A stretch of DNA of 64,000 nucleotides from Coriaria nepalensis (GCA_027186245.1 CP114497.1:131501-195500), one strand, 5' to 3'. Shown: positions 48,588 to 60,446, counted from the first letter of the stretch. The notes: a model not told the origin generated them from the sequence alone. Made by a program: numbers and translations.

Positions 48588-51059
48588 ATGGAGAAAAGTT
48601 TTCTTCTGGTTCCCCTTTTTTTTCTCCACCTCTGTTCTCTTCTACTTTCCCAAACCGATTACATCGTTCCAAGTAAGTTCTTCATCAACTGCGGCTTATC
48701 CTCCGACGTCACTTACAATCAGAGGAACTTTGTCGGAGACCGCAACTCTACATCATTCTCCTCTTTTGGACAAGCCCAGTTCGCCTCCAACTCCAATTCT
48801 CTTGACATCACTACGCCTTTGTACCAGACTGCTAGAATTTTCAAGCAACCATCTCGATACGAGTTTCATATAGATGACTATGGCTTCCACTGCATCCGCC
48901 TCCATTTCTACCCTTTCAAGGTGGATACCAGAACCAATCTCTACGACGCTCTATTCGATGTTTCGACTTCAAACTTCTCACTGCTGTCAAAATTTTCCGT
49001 CGCCAGAAGTGACAGTAATCTCCTTCCAGAGATTAAGGAATTCTATCTCAACATCAATGAAAGCAAGTTTACTCTTGAGTTCACACCTTCGAGGAAAAAA
49101 TCTTTTGGTTTCATTAACGCCATAGAAGTTTTTCTCCTCCCTAGCAACTTCCTCCCGGAGGACCTGAACAGTGTCACTCACGCCACTCAAGCAGGGGGCA
49201 ATGTTACTTATGTTGATGCAACGTCTCAGGTATTGCATTCAATTCACAGGATCAATGTTGGAGGTCCAATTACTACTGACAGGCTGGGCAGAAAGTGGAT
49301 ACAAGATGAGGATAGTTATTTAGCTACCTCTGATTCTGTTGCTAAAATTTGTGTCCCCTATAATGGTACTTTATCATATGACACTCTAGGAGCCGGTGCT
49401 TATGCTGCTTCAGATGATGTCTACAAAACTTGCAGAGTACAAAATTCACCAAATGTCGATTCGAACTTAACTTGGCATTTCGAGGTGAGTAAAAATGCAA
49501 GACATTTTGTGCGATTGCATTTCTGTGATATTGTTAGTTTGAGGGCTCATGCTCTCCAGTTCTTTATGTATATCGACAACAATTATGGTGAACAATTGCC
49601 CAACTTAACTTACACATTGGCGGCTCCATTTTACCATGATCTTGTGGTTGATTCTGATGATTCTGGACTTCTAAGCATCAGTGTGGGTTCTTCGTCAAAT
49701 TCCCCTAATAATGATACTGCCTTTCTGAATGGGCTTGAGGTCATGAAGTTCACGGAGTTGCGAGATATGGATGGTTCAAAATCGAGGCGTATTGCTATTA
49801 TTGGTGGTTCAATTGGTGGCGGGGTGGTGGTTATCTCAATCCTTGTTGGTGTTTTCCTACTCGGTATGAAATGGAAGAAATCAAAACCAGCAGAAACTAA
49901 TTTGTTCCCGCCACAGCCTCAAGGCGGAGAGAAATCCCATGGTAAGTCGAGTAGATCAAGTGAAAGATCAAATATCTCGTCGTTATCTAATATCCACCTC
50001 AAATTGAATTTCTCTCTCCGAGAAATTCTCGTGGCAACTAATCACTTCGAGAGCAAGCTGTTGATTGGTGAAGGAGGATTTGGAAAGGTTTACAAAGGAA
50101 CTCTTCGCAATGGTATGAAAGTTGCGGTGAAACGAAGTGATCCGAAGCACGGTCAAGGCCTGTCGGAATTTGAAACTGAGATTCTCGTGTTATCCAAGAT
50201 CCGCCATCGTCACCTTGTTTCTCTCATCGGTTACTGCAATGAAGGATCCGAAATGATACTGGTTTACGAATTCATGGAAAAAGGAACCCTAAGAGATCAC
50301 CTCTATGATACGGAAAATTATGCAAAACTCGAGAAATTGTCGTGGAAACAGAGGCTGGAGATCTGCATCGGCTCAGCCAGAGGGCTCCATTACCTTCACT
50401 CCGGTTCCGATGGAGGAATCATTCACCGTGACGTTAAATCAACAAACATCTTGCTCGATGAGTATCTGATCGCTAAAGTTGCTGACTTCGGTCTATCCAG
50501 ATCCGGTCCTCAGAATCCTGACCATTACAGCATGACAATTAAAGGAAGCTTCGGTTACATTGATCCTGAATATTTCAAAACCTTTCAGTTCACCGATAAA
50601 TCCGACGTATACTCCTTCGGAGTAGTACTTCTGGAAGTGCTTTGTGCTAGACCGGCGATCAAATCGTCGTCGGTGTCGAGGGAGGAGATCAGTTTAGCCG
50701 AATGGGGAATGTATTGGCAAAAGAAAGGGGAACTGGAGAAAATCATAGATCCACTGCTTGTAGGTGAGATCAAAGCTGAATCTTTCAGGAAATTTGGGGA
50801 AACAGTTGAAAAGTGTTTGAGTAGAAATGGAGAGGATAGGCCTGCTTTCAAAGATTTGCTTTGGGATCTGGAATACTCATTGCAGCTTCAGGTAAGTGCG
50901 GTGAGACGAGAACCATATGAGGATACGACGACGGTATCGTATCAATCGTCGGAGTTTCCAATTCTTAAGAATGTACGTGAGCCTTCGTACAGCCTCTTAC
51001 GCGCGGAGGAAGACGATGGGGAGGGAAGTAGTAGAGTAACAGTCACTGGAGGCAAATGA
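48588..51059 (+). CDS. CrRLK1L (malectin-like) receptor kinase
   Basis: Plasma-membrane receptor kinase of the Catharanthus RLK1-like family, relatives of FERONIA and THESEUS that monitor the cell wall. One exon, 823 residues, intronless as is usual in the family. Signal peptide about 1-22; two malectin-like halves (about 25-390) with FINCGLSSD, RIHFYPF-like RLHFYPFKV and FVRLHFCDIV; membrane helix about 400-425 (GGGVVVISILVGVFLLGM). The kinase has LIGEGGFGKVYKG (about 491), VAVKRSDPKHGQGLSEF, HRD near residue 612 (IIHRDVKSTNILLD), DFGLSRSG and GSFGYIDPEYF, so an RD kinase. It seems closest to the At5g24010/At2g23200 type rather than FERONIA. It shares its promoter region with the PEPR-like gene. 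Confidence 0.9.
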   Translation: MEKSFLLVPLFFLHLCSLLLSQTDYIVPSKFFINCGLSSDVTYNQRNFVGDRNSTSFSSFGQAQFASNSNSLDITTPLYQTARIFKQPSRYEFHIDDYGFHCIRLHFYPFKVDTRTNLYDALFDVSTSNFSLLSKFSVARSDSNLLPEIKEFYLNINESKFTLEFTPSRKKSFGFINAIEVFLLPSNFLPEDLNSVTHATQAGGNVTYVDATSQVLHSIHRINVGGPITTDRLGRKWIQDEDSYLATSDSVAKICVPYNGTLSYDTLGAGAYAASDDVYKTCRVQNSPNVDSNLTWHFEVSKNARHFVRLHFCDIVSLRAHALQFFMYIDNNYGEQLPNLTYTLAAPFYHDLVVDSDDSGLLSISVGSSSNSPNNDTAFLNGLEVMKFTELRDMDGSKSRRIAIIGGSIGGGVVVISILVGVFLLGMKWKKSKPAETNLFPPQPQGGEKSHGKSSRSSERSNISSLSNIHLKLNFSLREILVATNHFESKLLIGEGGFGKVYKGTLRNGMKVAVKRSDPKHGQGLSEFETEILVLSKIRHRHLVSLIGYCNEGSEMILVYEFMEKGTLRDHLYDTENYAKLEKLSWKQRLEICIGSARGLHYLHSGSDGGIIHRDVKSTNILLDEYLIAKVADFGLSRSGPQNPDHYSMTIKGSFGYIDPEYFKTFQFTDKSDVYSFGVVLLEVLCARPAIKSSSVSREEISLAEWGMYWQKKGELEKIIDPLLVGEIKAESFRKFGETVEKCLSRNGEDRPAFKDLLWDLEYSLQLQVSAVRREPYEDTTTVSYQSSEFPILKNVREPSYSLLRAEEDDGEGSSRVTVTGGK

Positions 51060-52084
51060 TGGCGCTCGCTAAATAACGTCTCTCTATTTATGAGCATTTT
51101 ATTCGTTTGGGCCCAAATTACGAGCATAATTTCTAGTCGGGCCATGTTCATTGTTGTGAATTGGGCAAGGAGTTGGGGTAATGTTTTGGGCCATGTTCTA
51201 TGTTGAAGAGAGATTGTAGTAGATTTGGGCCTAGTGGCTGTTCAATTAACCCGATTTGAATTTGGGCCGTGTGATTGATATGACCCCCTTTGTGTGAACA
51301 TCAGAAGAGATCATAATACCATCAATCTCAATCCAATGGCAAAGACTAAAGTGGGGTCCATAATCCAGAGAGCCCATAGCATTATCTGTAAATAAAAATG
51401 TTCACGGGATCCCTAGTGTCTTCACTTGGAGGAGCGTTCCGTCCACGCACACACGCCCACCTACACTAAGGACAGTCCGCTGTCAATCAGTCCATTCCTC
51501 CCCCCTCATGATTGGTCCGTGACAACACTCTCCCACACCGGCACTTGAGCCTCTCCTCCGATTCCCTCTTTGCTTGATTGCAACCTATCCAACAAATCCC
51601 AACCTCATGCCATCCCATAAATAAACACTACAATTCCCAAATTCCCCCCCCCCCCTTTCCCTCTCTCTGTCTCTCTTATTTTTATTCATTTTCTATTTTA
51701 AATGTTTTTCCTTGTTTGGCCTCTCTTCCAAGAAGCTTCTTCTCTCCTGTAATGTGTACGTATGATTGACTCTTTCTAATAAGCGATTCTCTCCCTCCTT
51801 CCACGGATCGGATACCAGAATACCACTACCAAACACCCTCCTTCTCCTGGCCGGCGTCGCAGCTCCGACGCTTTTAGAACTATAACCCCTTCCCTCCGGG
51901 CTCTGATTATATCTTGATTTTGTATTATTGCAGGGAAAAAGGGGTAAAAAGGAACTAAGCAAAATTTGAATAAAAATTGAAAGACGAGAAAGAGAAGGAG
52001 AGGCAGGGAGGAAAGGCCGATCCATTCTCAAACAGAAAACCCCCGCCAAGAGGGAAAAAGCCGATTCCGAATCCGACGCCAGAT
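51060..52084. promoter_or_regulatory. CrRLK1L 3' flank and MKK4/5 promoter
   Basis: The first 220 bp hold six GGGCC/TTGGGC motifs, including a repeated GGGCCATGTTC (51137-51147 and 51189-51199), within what should be the 3' untranslated part. Further right are a C12 run (51644-51655), a CT-rich leader (51660-51800) and an in-frame ATG at 51977 that opens 36 extra codons before the usual MKK start. No other gene. Confidence 0.5.
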
Positions 52085-53185
52085 ATGAGGTCGATTCCAC
52101 AGCCTGCCGTGGCGGCGAGCAACACCAACTCATCAAACGCAACGCGAACTCGACAGCGTCGGCGTCCAGACCTAACTCTTCCTCTCCCACAGCGAGCCCC
52201 TGCCTTGGCGGTGCCGCTTCCCCTGCCTCCCACCAGCTGCCCCTCAGCGCCACCGTCTACGAGTCACCATGGTCAGAATAACTCGGCCGCTGTGCATCAG
52301 CTCCAACTCAACTTTTCCGAGCTGGATCGAGCTAATCGAATCGGAAGCGGAAGCGGAGGCACGGTCTACAAGGTGATTCATCGACCTAGTGGTAGTCTCT
52401 ACGCTCTCAAAGTGATTTACGGAAACCACGAGGACTCTGTGAGGCGCCAGATCTGCAGAGAGATCGAGATCCTACGCGACGTGGATAACCCTAATGTGGT
52501 CAGGTGCCATGATATGTTCGACCACAACGGAGAAATCCAGGTCCTCTTGGAATTCATGGATGGAGGTTCCCTGGAAGGTTTCCGCATCGCTAACGAGCAG
52601 CATCTCTCGGATCTAACGCGACAGATTCTCACGGGCCTTGCCTATCTCCATCGCCGCCACATCGTTCACCGTGATATCAAGCCTTCCAACCTTCTAATCA
52701 ACGCTCGCAAGCAGGTTAAGATCGCCGACTTTGGAGTGAGTAGGATTCTGGCGCAGACCATGGATCCTTGCAACTCATCGGTAGGGACAATCGCTTACAT
52801 GAGTCCAGAGAGAATCAACACAGATCTAAACCAGGGGCAGTACGATGGATATGCTGGAGACATATGGAGTCTGGGAGTGAGCATATTGGAGTTCTATTTG
52901 GGGAGGTTTCCATTTGCTGTTGGGAGGCAGGGAGATTGGGCGAGCTTGATGTGTGCAATTTGTATGTCGCAGCCACCAGAAGCGCCGCCTACTGCTTCAC
53001 CGGAGTTCCGGCACTTTATTGCTTGCTGTTTGCAGAGGGAGCCAGGGAGGAGATGGACCGCTGCTCGGTTGCTGCAACATCCATTCATAATACAGCACAG
53101 TGGGAGTGGGAGTGGGAATGGAGTTCATCATCACACGAATCTCCGGCGATTGTTACCTCCTCCACGCCCCCATCCTTTCTCCTAA
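52085..53185 (+). CDS. MKK4: MAP kinase kinase, group C (MKK4/MKK5)
   Basis: Dual-specificity kinase that activates MPK3 and MPK6 in immunity and development. One exon, 366 residues, the same length as Arabidopsis MKK4, intronless as in that group. The N-terminus has the MAPK docking site [13 protein letters not shown] (about residues 22-34). Kinase: [12 protein letters not shown] (about 85-96), [15 protein letters not shown]-type [12 protein letters not shown] (about 193-204), [18 protein letters not shown] and the activation segment [15 protein letters not shown] (about 227-241) with the S/T-x5-S/T sites. [10 protein letters not shown] and the tail [11 protein letters not shown] also match. 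I chose 52085 because it gives the family's M-R-x-I start; an upstream in-frame ATG at 51977 exists. Confidence 0.95.
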   Translation: MRSIPQPAVAASNTNSSNATRTRQRRRPDLTLPLPQRAPALAVPLPLPPTSCPSAPPSTSHHGQNNSAAVHQLQLNFSELDRANRIGSGSGGTVYKVIHRPSGSLYALKVIYGNHEDSVRRQICREIEILRDVDNPNVVRCHDMFDHNGEIQVLLEFMDGGSLEGFRIANEQHLSDLTRQILTGLAYLHRRHIVHRDIKPSNLLINARKQVKIADFGVSRILAQTMDPCNSSVGTIAYMSPERINTDLNQGQYDGYAGDIWSLGVSILEFYLGRFPFAVGRQGDWASLMCAICMSQPPEAPPTASPEFRHFIACCLQREPGRRWTAARLLQHPFIIQHSGSGSGNGVHHHTNLRRLLPPPRPHPFS

Positions 53186-54724
53186 CATTTTTAGAATATT
53201 GATTTATGTTTTTTCCTAATCTTATTCTATTGCTATTTTTCATTGTCTCTTTAAAAAGGAGAGGATAGGATAAATGGATGACTATGATATTGTGAAATCC
53301 TATGTGGGGAGTTGGAGTTTAGTATGAGAATTTTTCGAGGAAGATGGGGAGGTACTACTGTTCTTCAGTTTATAATCAATCAAAGAACATGCTTTACCAG
53401 AAAAAGGTCTGATAGATATTTTCTGATTTAGGGGGTGGATCAGTGGGGGCTTTTAATGAGACTGAAATTTTTGCCATTTTTGGTTAAATTATAGCGTAAG
53501 AGAACCCCCCCCCCCCCCTGGCAACAAAGATGATTCTCTGAGCTGCTGCTGCTGCTGAGATATACTGAATGTGGTAGGTCTTAAAAAATATAAATTTTTA
53601 AAATTTTAAATAATAATAATAAAAACTACATTAGGGGCTCTTTCTAAGACCTTGTCTCTCACTATCCGCTGCACTTTATAACAGCTTTGATTAGCATGTA
53701 ATAATAATATATCTCTCCTTTGAAGTCAGTCCCCCCCCCCATAAATGGGCATCTGGAAGTTGAAGTGCAGCAGCGGATACCACTTTTTTTAACGTAAGGT
53801 GTGTGGGTATTCTACCCTCTTTCTCAAAAACTTGGATATTGATATTGAACCGTGTTTCTGCCGACTTCCTTTTTCCCAAGTGTTTAACATCTGTACATGA
53901 CGACATGTCGTGGTCGGGGTTAACATCTCTGTACATGACTACATTTAAGACAGCCTTCTTCTAGATAATAATTAATAATTTATTAAATAATTTAAAAATA
54001 ATAAATAAATAAAAAGCGGCGAAAGGGAGAAGACGGAAACATTCTTAAAAGTGAGATGAGATGAGATGAGATGAGATGAGATTATGAGATGGATCTGACG
54101 ATTATGAAAGTAAAAAATAGTACGGGATGACGTTAGACCTAACATTAGACTTTCTAATCAAACATAATCTTACACGATTTGACCATTTTCTATTTTATAT
54201 TTATATAGTAATAAATAGTATCTGTATCTGTATTGCATATTCATCATCATTCATTTCTTACATAATTGCCTAACATATATAATGATTCAAAGAAAGAATG
54301 GAAATAATTATGATAATAATAATAAAAGAAACAAATTTTCAAAATGAGACATATTGCTTGTGAAGAGTGCTCCTTCGCAGAAGCTTCGCAGGTGTCAATT
54401 GTTTACTTAAAACAAAGGGCTCGTGCATGCCACCAAGCGCCATTAACATCATCTATCCTTATTTCATCGTCTTCCTCATCGGTCCGCCCTTCTACTTTCC
54501 TTCTCATTCCAACAAAACTAACAGCAAAACTATATATATCTGATCCAATACTTCAGGCCACCTCTTCTTCTTCTTCTTCTTCTTCTTCTTCTTCTTCTTC
54601 TCTAGCAAGAGCCAACACACAGGCTGAGATCTCAGCAGCACTGGATCCATCACTGCTGGACCTGGATACCTTCCGATCAAATCAATTACATCTCTCTACT
54701 GGTAATATTTCTTCTCTCTGTCTG

Positions 54725-54759
<35 letters not shown>

Positions 54760-55030
54760 GACGGTTTCTTTTGAGAGTCTGACTACTCTTTGAGAGACCT
54801 TGTATATTATTTTTGGCTTCTTTCTTGTTCTTTGTGGTTGAACCTTGAACCTTTCTATGTGGATTAATACTACTTCATATACTTCAAAGCTCTGTAAAAA
54901 AGATCTAGGGAGTTTGAACTTTGAAGAGCTGGTATCTCTGCTCAATCTCAAATTTTTGAAATTGAAAGCTGATATTTTCTGTGTTTATGTGTCTAAATTA
55001 CTATGATTGAGCCATTGATTATCTGTGCAG
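53186..55030. promoter_or_regulatory. MKK 3' flank; CAX promoter and leader
   Basis: Contains C14 (53505-53518) and C10 (53731-53740) runs, an ATGAG repeat, and a CT-rich CAX leader with a TTC repeat (54562-54602). A leader intron is likely at 54702-55030: CTG then GTAATA, with acceptor TGTGCAG right before the CAX ATG. Inside it is a TC then AC microsatellite (54725-54758). Reading frames over the leader (54344-54793) are polyserine from the TTC repeat and are not a gene. Confidence 0.5.
54052..54081. repeat. (ATGAG)n microsatellite
   Basis: About six ATGAG units in a row, upstream of the CAX leader. Confidence 0.9.
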
Positions 55031-58000
55031 ATGGGATCCATAGAGGAGAAAACAGACCTGGAATCTGACGAGAAGGTCCTTCTTGGTTCATCAACATCCC
55101 CCAGAAAAGGGCTTGTCTTTGATTTTGAGACGATTCATGTACATTCACGTTCAGATTCATTCAACTCATGGACTTCTGAGCATATAAAGAGAGGGCCTTT
55201 TCGTTCTGTTTATTATGTCTTAATTAAAGCGAAGATCAACACGTTGCTACCCTTTGGTCCATTGGCGATTTTGCTGCATTATTTAACTGGAAAACACGTA
55301 GTATGACAGCTCTTCTACTTCTTCTTCTTCTTCTTCTTTGCTGATTCAATTAGGATTCCACTGATATTGAAAGTAGATAGATATATTAGAAGGCATGCTA
55401 TTCAACTGTGGGTAGCTTATAGTCACTTGTTGGATGGCTTTTAATCTGTTTATAGTATACTTTATGCTAGGGATGGGTGTTCTTCTTCACATTATTGGGA
55501 ATCATTCCTTTAGCGGAGCGCCTGGGTTATGCAACTGAGTAAGATTTTAACTTGGCAAAGTTCAGTTCTTGAAAGACTAAAAGTAACAGTTTCTTTTGAT
55601 GATCTCCTCCTTTAGCGTGGTTTGAGACTTACCCTAGTTTACTATTAATGATGTTGCAGGCAGCTAGCATTCTACACTGGCCCGACAGGTACAATTCTAT
55701 TCTGTACTTGCAATTATCGCAATTAGGAATTAAAAACAGTCACAAAGACAGATTAAGCTAATGGCCCTTTGAATACATAGATCTCTCAATAAGCCTTGCT
55801 TTAGTTTATATTATTGTTTGATCTCTCTGCTTCAACCGTCCAGTGAATATAATTGATCCTGTTTTGTGTCTTTGGTTTGTTATTTCATTTTCTGCAATTC
55901 ATGTGGGAAAAAAATGTCTTTAAAACCTCAGTGACAAGAAGGTGACATAATTTTATATAATTGTTTTCAATTCTTATTGGTTGGAATCTGCAGTTGGGGG
56001 TCTTTTGAATGCTACATTTGGAAATGCAACGGAGATGATTATATCAATATATGCACTGAAAAGTGGGATGACTAGGGTTGTTCAGCAATCTTTACTGGGG
56101 TCAATCTTGTCGAACATGCTTCTAGTGCTTGGTTGTGCCTTCTTCACTGGCGGGGTCACTCATTATGAGAAGAATCAGACTTTCAATAAGGTACATGGGT
56201 GTTACCTGAAGGAACTTGAAATCCTAGTTGTTCTAAGAAGGGGGCACTATGGCAGTATTAAGAATCTATGTTAAAGTTCATTCCTTTGCACAGGCAGCTG
56301 CCCTTGTGAATTCCGGATTGCTATTGATGGCCGTAATGGGATTAATGTTTCCAGCTGTGCTTCATTTTACTCACTCTGAAGTACACTTTGGGAAGTCAGA
56401 ATTAGCACTTTCAAGATTTAGCAGCTGTATAATGCTAGTGGCATATGCAAGCTACCTTTTCTTTCAACTTAAAAGTCAACAGAAGCTTAGTGAGTCCACT
56501 GACATGGTGAGTCTGTTGCAAAGTTGAAGGGAATCTTGCTTTTATTGCTTTCTGCAGTTGATCTATCATTTGGTGTGTAACTCGTCTAGGTTTCCTCAGT
56601 TGATCCCTTTATTGTGAACTTAAGTGACATCTTTCTGCCTGCCTTTTCTAAGGTCCTAACCTAGTCCGGAAATGTGTATTGTCTGAAAATGGTTGCTCTA
56701 TTCTTTAATTTAACAATTAACAAATATAATCTGAATTGCGTCAGGTGGAGGGCAAAAAGAGTAAGTCGTACCCAATGGAAAAATAATTGCAGGTTCTACA
56801 GAGGAGTTATTTTTCAAGATTTTCACAAATTTTATGGTATTGGATTGCACATTTTGGTTGAGAATTTTATTTTGAAGACATCAACTGGTTTCATAATGAA
56901 TTTTCATATTCTTTAAAAAAAATAATAATAAATAAAAGGTAAAGCATGTCTATCCAACCTCATATTTACATTTTTTTTAATGGAAAATAAGGCTTGATGA
57001 GCTGAGACTGATAGTTTTGTTGTTTGGTTAACAGTCTTGTACCATTACTATTCAAATTGTGCACAATTGTGGTACTGTTGATATTGGCCATGCAATATAT
57101 ACTCTCTCTCCTTGTAAGAATTTCTATGTGCAAATGTGCATATATATATCTAGTTGCATCTTGCATTGCAATCATATATGACCTATGATGCATTTAGCTG
57201 TTAGTAGTTAGTAGTTATATGCTGTTTCAATGTTATAGGAAAGAGACAATAATGAAGATTCAGATGATGAAGAGGCTCCTGAGATAACTCAGTGGGAAGC
57301 AATAGGATGGCTGGCTATTTTGACTGTCTGGGTGTCGATCTTATCTGGATACCTAGTTGATGCCATTCAGGTAACATCTATTCTGAAAACTCCCCCTTGT
57401 ACATCATGTGTTTCTGGTACACATGGTGTTGACCCTTCTCTTTTACCTTCTATTCTTTAGTAATGATGTGTATAAACTACTTGAATTATTTTTGCAAATG
57501 ACTCTTTTGTGTTGATGGGTATTCTAACATGTACTTGAATCTACTTCGTTGTATTATTCTACTATGTATCTGGTTAGCTTGATCCAAGTTCATAATATAT
57601 ATGGATTATGCTTGTTATTCTTTGTGAAATCTTCAATTTTTCCCGAGTAAATTTTTTATCTTAGATTAGTTCGTTATTTGGGAATTGACTTCAGCAATTA
57701 AAAGCCTTCTTAGTTTTTGAAATTAATAAAACAGTTTAATTGTTTTTTGGTGTTATTTCAGGGAGCATCTGACTCTCTAAACATGCCAGTGGCTTTTATT
57801 AGTGTCATCTTACTTCCAATTGTCGGTAATGCTGCCGAACATGCCAGCGCTATTATGTTTGCGATGAAAGATAAGCTTGTGAGTGCTTTGAAGATCTGAA
57901 TACCTATTCAACATATTCTCTTTTTTCAATATATTGACTCAACCTTTCTGTAGGACATCACACTTGGAGTTGCTATCGGATCATCTACCCAAATATCTAT

Positions 58001-58910
58001 GTTTGTGGTAAGGCCTTCAGAGAAATTTCTCAATCTTTGTTGATGTTCACATTTAATAAGATTTCATATGTGACAATCATAAGGCTGATATGATAACCTT
58101 GAAATGTTGAGAATTGTAGATTCCATTCTGTGTAGTCATTGGGTGGTTCATGGGAAAACCGATGGACTTGAATTTTCAACTTTTTGAGACTGCTACTCTA
58201 TTCATCACTGTGATTGTGGTGGCTTTTATGTTGCAGGTTTGACCTCCCTCTTTCTTTCTCTCTCTCTCTGTATAATACATCTGGGAAGTCTTGGGTCTTG
58301 TCTCAAAGTGCATTATGCATCTGTATAGTCAATACTTTCATGAGCTCTCTGCATTACCTGAAGAAAGGGGGTCAGTTGGTAGATTGGTTTACTATCTGCA
58401 TGTAGATTTCTCTAATATATGAACGACTGGGTTAGTGTTAGCATATTTTCAGAGAGAAAATGTCTTGGTTCTGTTCATTTAATCTGCAATGACTGTTGCT
58501 CCTTGCTTTATGATTTAGGGAACCCTCTTTGTTGCTCTTGTTATGAAAACCATTTAGATCTGGCTTAGAATTCGGAGAAGTACAATCCTGCTGAAATTGT
58601 TTGGTGATGTAATTATAGTGTCAGTTTATTTTGGAATGAGAATTCCGAAGTCATCTACATACAGCTAAATACTTATACATACTTCTTGCTCATCCTTGTA
58701 GGAAGGGACATCAAACTATTTTAAAGGCTTGATGCTTTTATTATGCTATCTCATTGTAGCAGCAAGTTTCTTCGTCCACATTGACCCAACAGACACTACA
58801 GCCGGTGAGTAACGAGAACTCTTTTCATATTCTTTGCCATGTGGATTCCTAGCAACTGGAATCGACATAAGGATTGTCAAACTTGGACTGTGAATGCAGA
58901 TGGAAATTAA
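55031..58910 (+). CDS. CAX2: Vacuolar cation/proton exchanger, CAX2/CAX5 type
   Basis: Uses the tonoplast proton gradient to load Ca2+, Mn2+ or other metals into the vacuole. Exons in phase: 55031-55297, 55471-55538, 55660-55688, 55994-56190, 56294-56506, 57239-57370, 57762-57878, 57954-58007, 58120-58236, 58702-58804 and 58900-58910; 435 residues. The two alpha repeats are seen as [20 protein letters not shown] and [20 protein letters not shown]. The acidic loop [12 protein letters not shown] divides the two halves; [19 protein letters not shown] and [14 protein letters not shown] point to type IB (CAX2/5). The last splice gives the end DTTADGN, like DGI in CAX5; reading through the donor instead gives TAGE and a stop at 58810-58812. 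The ATG directly follows a leader-intron acceptor. Confidence 0.93.
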
Positions 58911-59771
58911 ATCTCAACACCGTACCAAACATATGCGGATCATATTGTACACTGAAATGGGGCAGAAACTGTTACTTGTTCCCGCACTCTGGCTAAAAGC
59001 AGCATGGCTAAGGAGGAGTGTCTATAGACCCACAGATGTGTCACACAGCAGGTCAAAATGGTTTTGAGTTAGAAGTGGGAAAGATCAGTTCATGAGCAGA
59101 ACTTAATTGTAATTTTATCCCAACTTAGAAGGGAACTTTTGTTGTAATCTTTGTCGTCACATTTCTCATTCTTAATCTAATAGATCTTCACTGAGCCCGG
59201 ATAATGAATATATGAAGTTTCAAACGTTTTGCGCTATTCTCCCTAGGAATCATTTAAGCATAGGCCATTTTTTGGAAGGTCTAATCTTCCAATGGGATGG
59301 TATGTGCCTATTTCTAACCAAAAATAAAAAAGCGAAGTTACAACTAGGCCTTCATATTGAAGCAGAAACAAGTTTTGTCAATTAAGATAACATGCGACAA
59401 CTAAAATCCAAGATATTGGGATTATAAGGGAAAAAATTGGTATAGAAAGACCCCTGAACAAGCCACGCTTCAAAGCAAACGAAGCTCTAAAGCTCTTAAC
59501 AATCCCAAAGAACTGTTGACAGAAAAACAGAAACCTAAAAAACTCAAGCAACTCAAAGAGAGCCAAAACTTGAACAAGTCCTAGTAGAAGACTTTTCTTT
59601 ATCTTTAATTCTGTTTTTCCTTTACACAGATGACTAAAACACAGCTTCAACGGTTGCATAGCCTTATGAAAAAGCAAATGATTTAATTCACCAAAAAAGA
59701 AACAATAATTTGGCAACAATAAGTGCAATACTCCTCCAATCTCTGAACAAGCATATGTGTTGGAACATAGA
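58911..59771. other. Convergent 3' flanks of CAX and MED19
   Basis: The two genes point towards each other here. Nothing coding is seen; the region must hold both 3' untranslated ends and polyadenylation sites, with AATAAA-like signals on each strand (for example AAAATAAAAA near 59321). Overlap of the two transcripts is possible. Confidence 0.4.
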
Positions 59772-60446
59772 TCAACTATATCCACCTGCTACCCTTATCC
59801 CTTCCATTTCATCCATCTTTGAGCTCTTATACTTAGTTTTTTTGGGTCTGTGAATGTCATTAGCGTTTTCATCTCCATCATGCTTCCTCTTCTTTTCATG
59901 TGGCTTCTTTGAGGGATCAGGACCTGAATCATGATGATCAACTTTATCCTTTTTCTTCTCCTTGTCTTTATCTTTACTTCGATCTTTATCTTTATGACGG
60001 TGTTTGTGCTTCTTATGCTCTCTATCCTTCTCCTTATCTCTATCCTTGTGCTTCTTATGCTTTCTTTCCTTGTCCTTAGACTCGCCTTTCGACTTCCCTG
60101 AAATAGTAGGCACCCCTTTATCTTCCTGAGGTAGATCAACAGGAGCTGTTTCCCTCAATTGGAAGGCCTCGGTGAGAATATCTTGGTCAAATATCTGTAT
60201 ACGCACATTACCATTTCTTGAAAAGAAATTATTCTGAATGAGTTGATCTAATTGCATCCCCTCTCCTTTTCTAATTTCTGTGTCTCCAACAACATTATGG
60301 AGATAATGGGAGTCTGAAATTGACAGCGGAAGTGACCTCTTGCAGAAAAACTCGTGATGAGATAAAAGCTTGTAGTGACTTATTAGATCCACAGCACCAG
60401 TCAATTCCCTAGGTCCTCTGCCAAACTTCTTGCCTTCAGAATCCAT
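59772..60446 (-). CDS. MED19A: Mediator complex subunit 19 (MED19a-like)
   Basis: Head-module subunit of Mediator, nuclear, linking transcription factors to RNA polymerase II. One coding exon, 224 residues. The conserved N-terminal half has FGRGPRELTGAVDLISHYKL, HEFFCKRSLPLSISDSHYL, GEGMQLDQLIQN and ILTEAFQLRETAPVDLP (to about residue 105). The second half is a very basic, disordered Lys/His/Asp tail made of repeated HKKHK and KDKDR units (about 123-200), likely nuclear localisation. The leader probably has an intron 61186-60461, with a strong GTAAGT donor next to a long AG repeat. Confidence 0.93.
   Translation of the reverse strand: MDSEGKKFGRGPRELTGAVDLISHYKLLSHHEFFCKRSLPLSISDSHYLHNVVGDTEIRKGEGMQLDQLIQNNFFSRNGNVRIQIFDQDILTEAFQLRETAPVDLPQEDKGVPTISGKSKGESKDKERKHKKHKDRDKEKDREHKKHKHRHKDKDRSKDKDKEKKKDKVDHHDSGPDPSKKPHEKKRKHDGDENANDIHRPKKTKYKSSKMDEMEGIRVAGGYS

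Noticed and set aside
51693..52253. 186-codon frame on the minus strand opposite the start of MKK4/5
   Set aside because: It is the antisense shadow of GC-rich MKK coding and leader sequence; composition is Arg/Leu/Ser-rich and no family is recognised.
54344..54793. 149-codon plus-strand frame with a long Ser run before CAX
   Set aside because: The Ser run is only the TTC microsatellite, the frame crosses a likely leader-intron donor, and it is not in frame with CAX.
59795..60139. 114-codon Arg/Ile-rich frame overlapping MED19
   Set aside because: It is a frame shift of the repeated Lys/His codons of MED19; the other frame gives the complete conserved protein.
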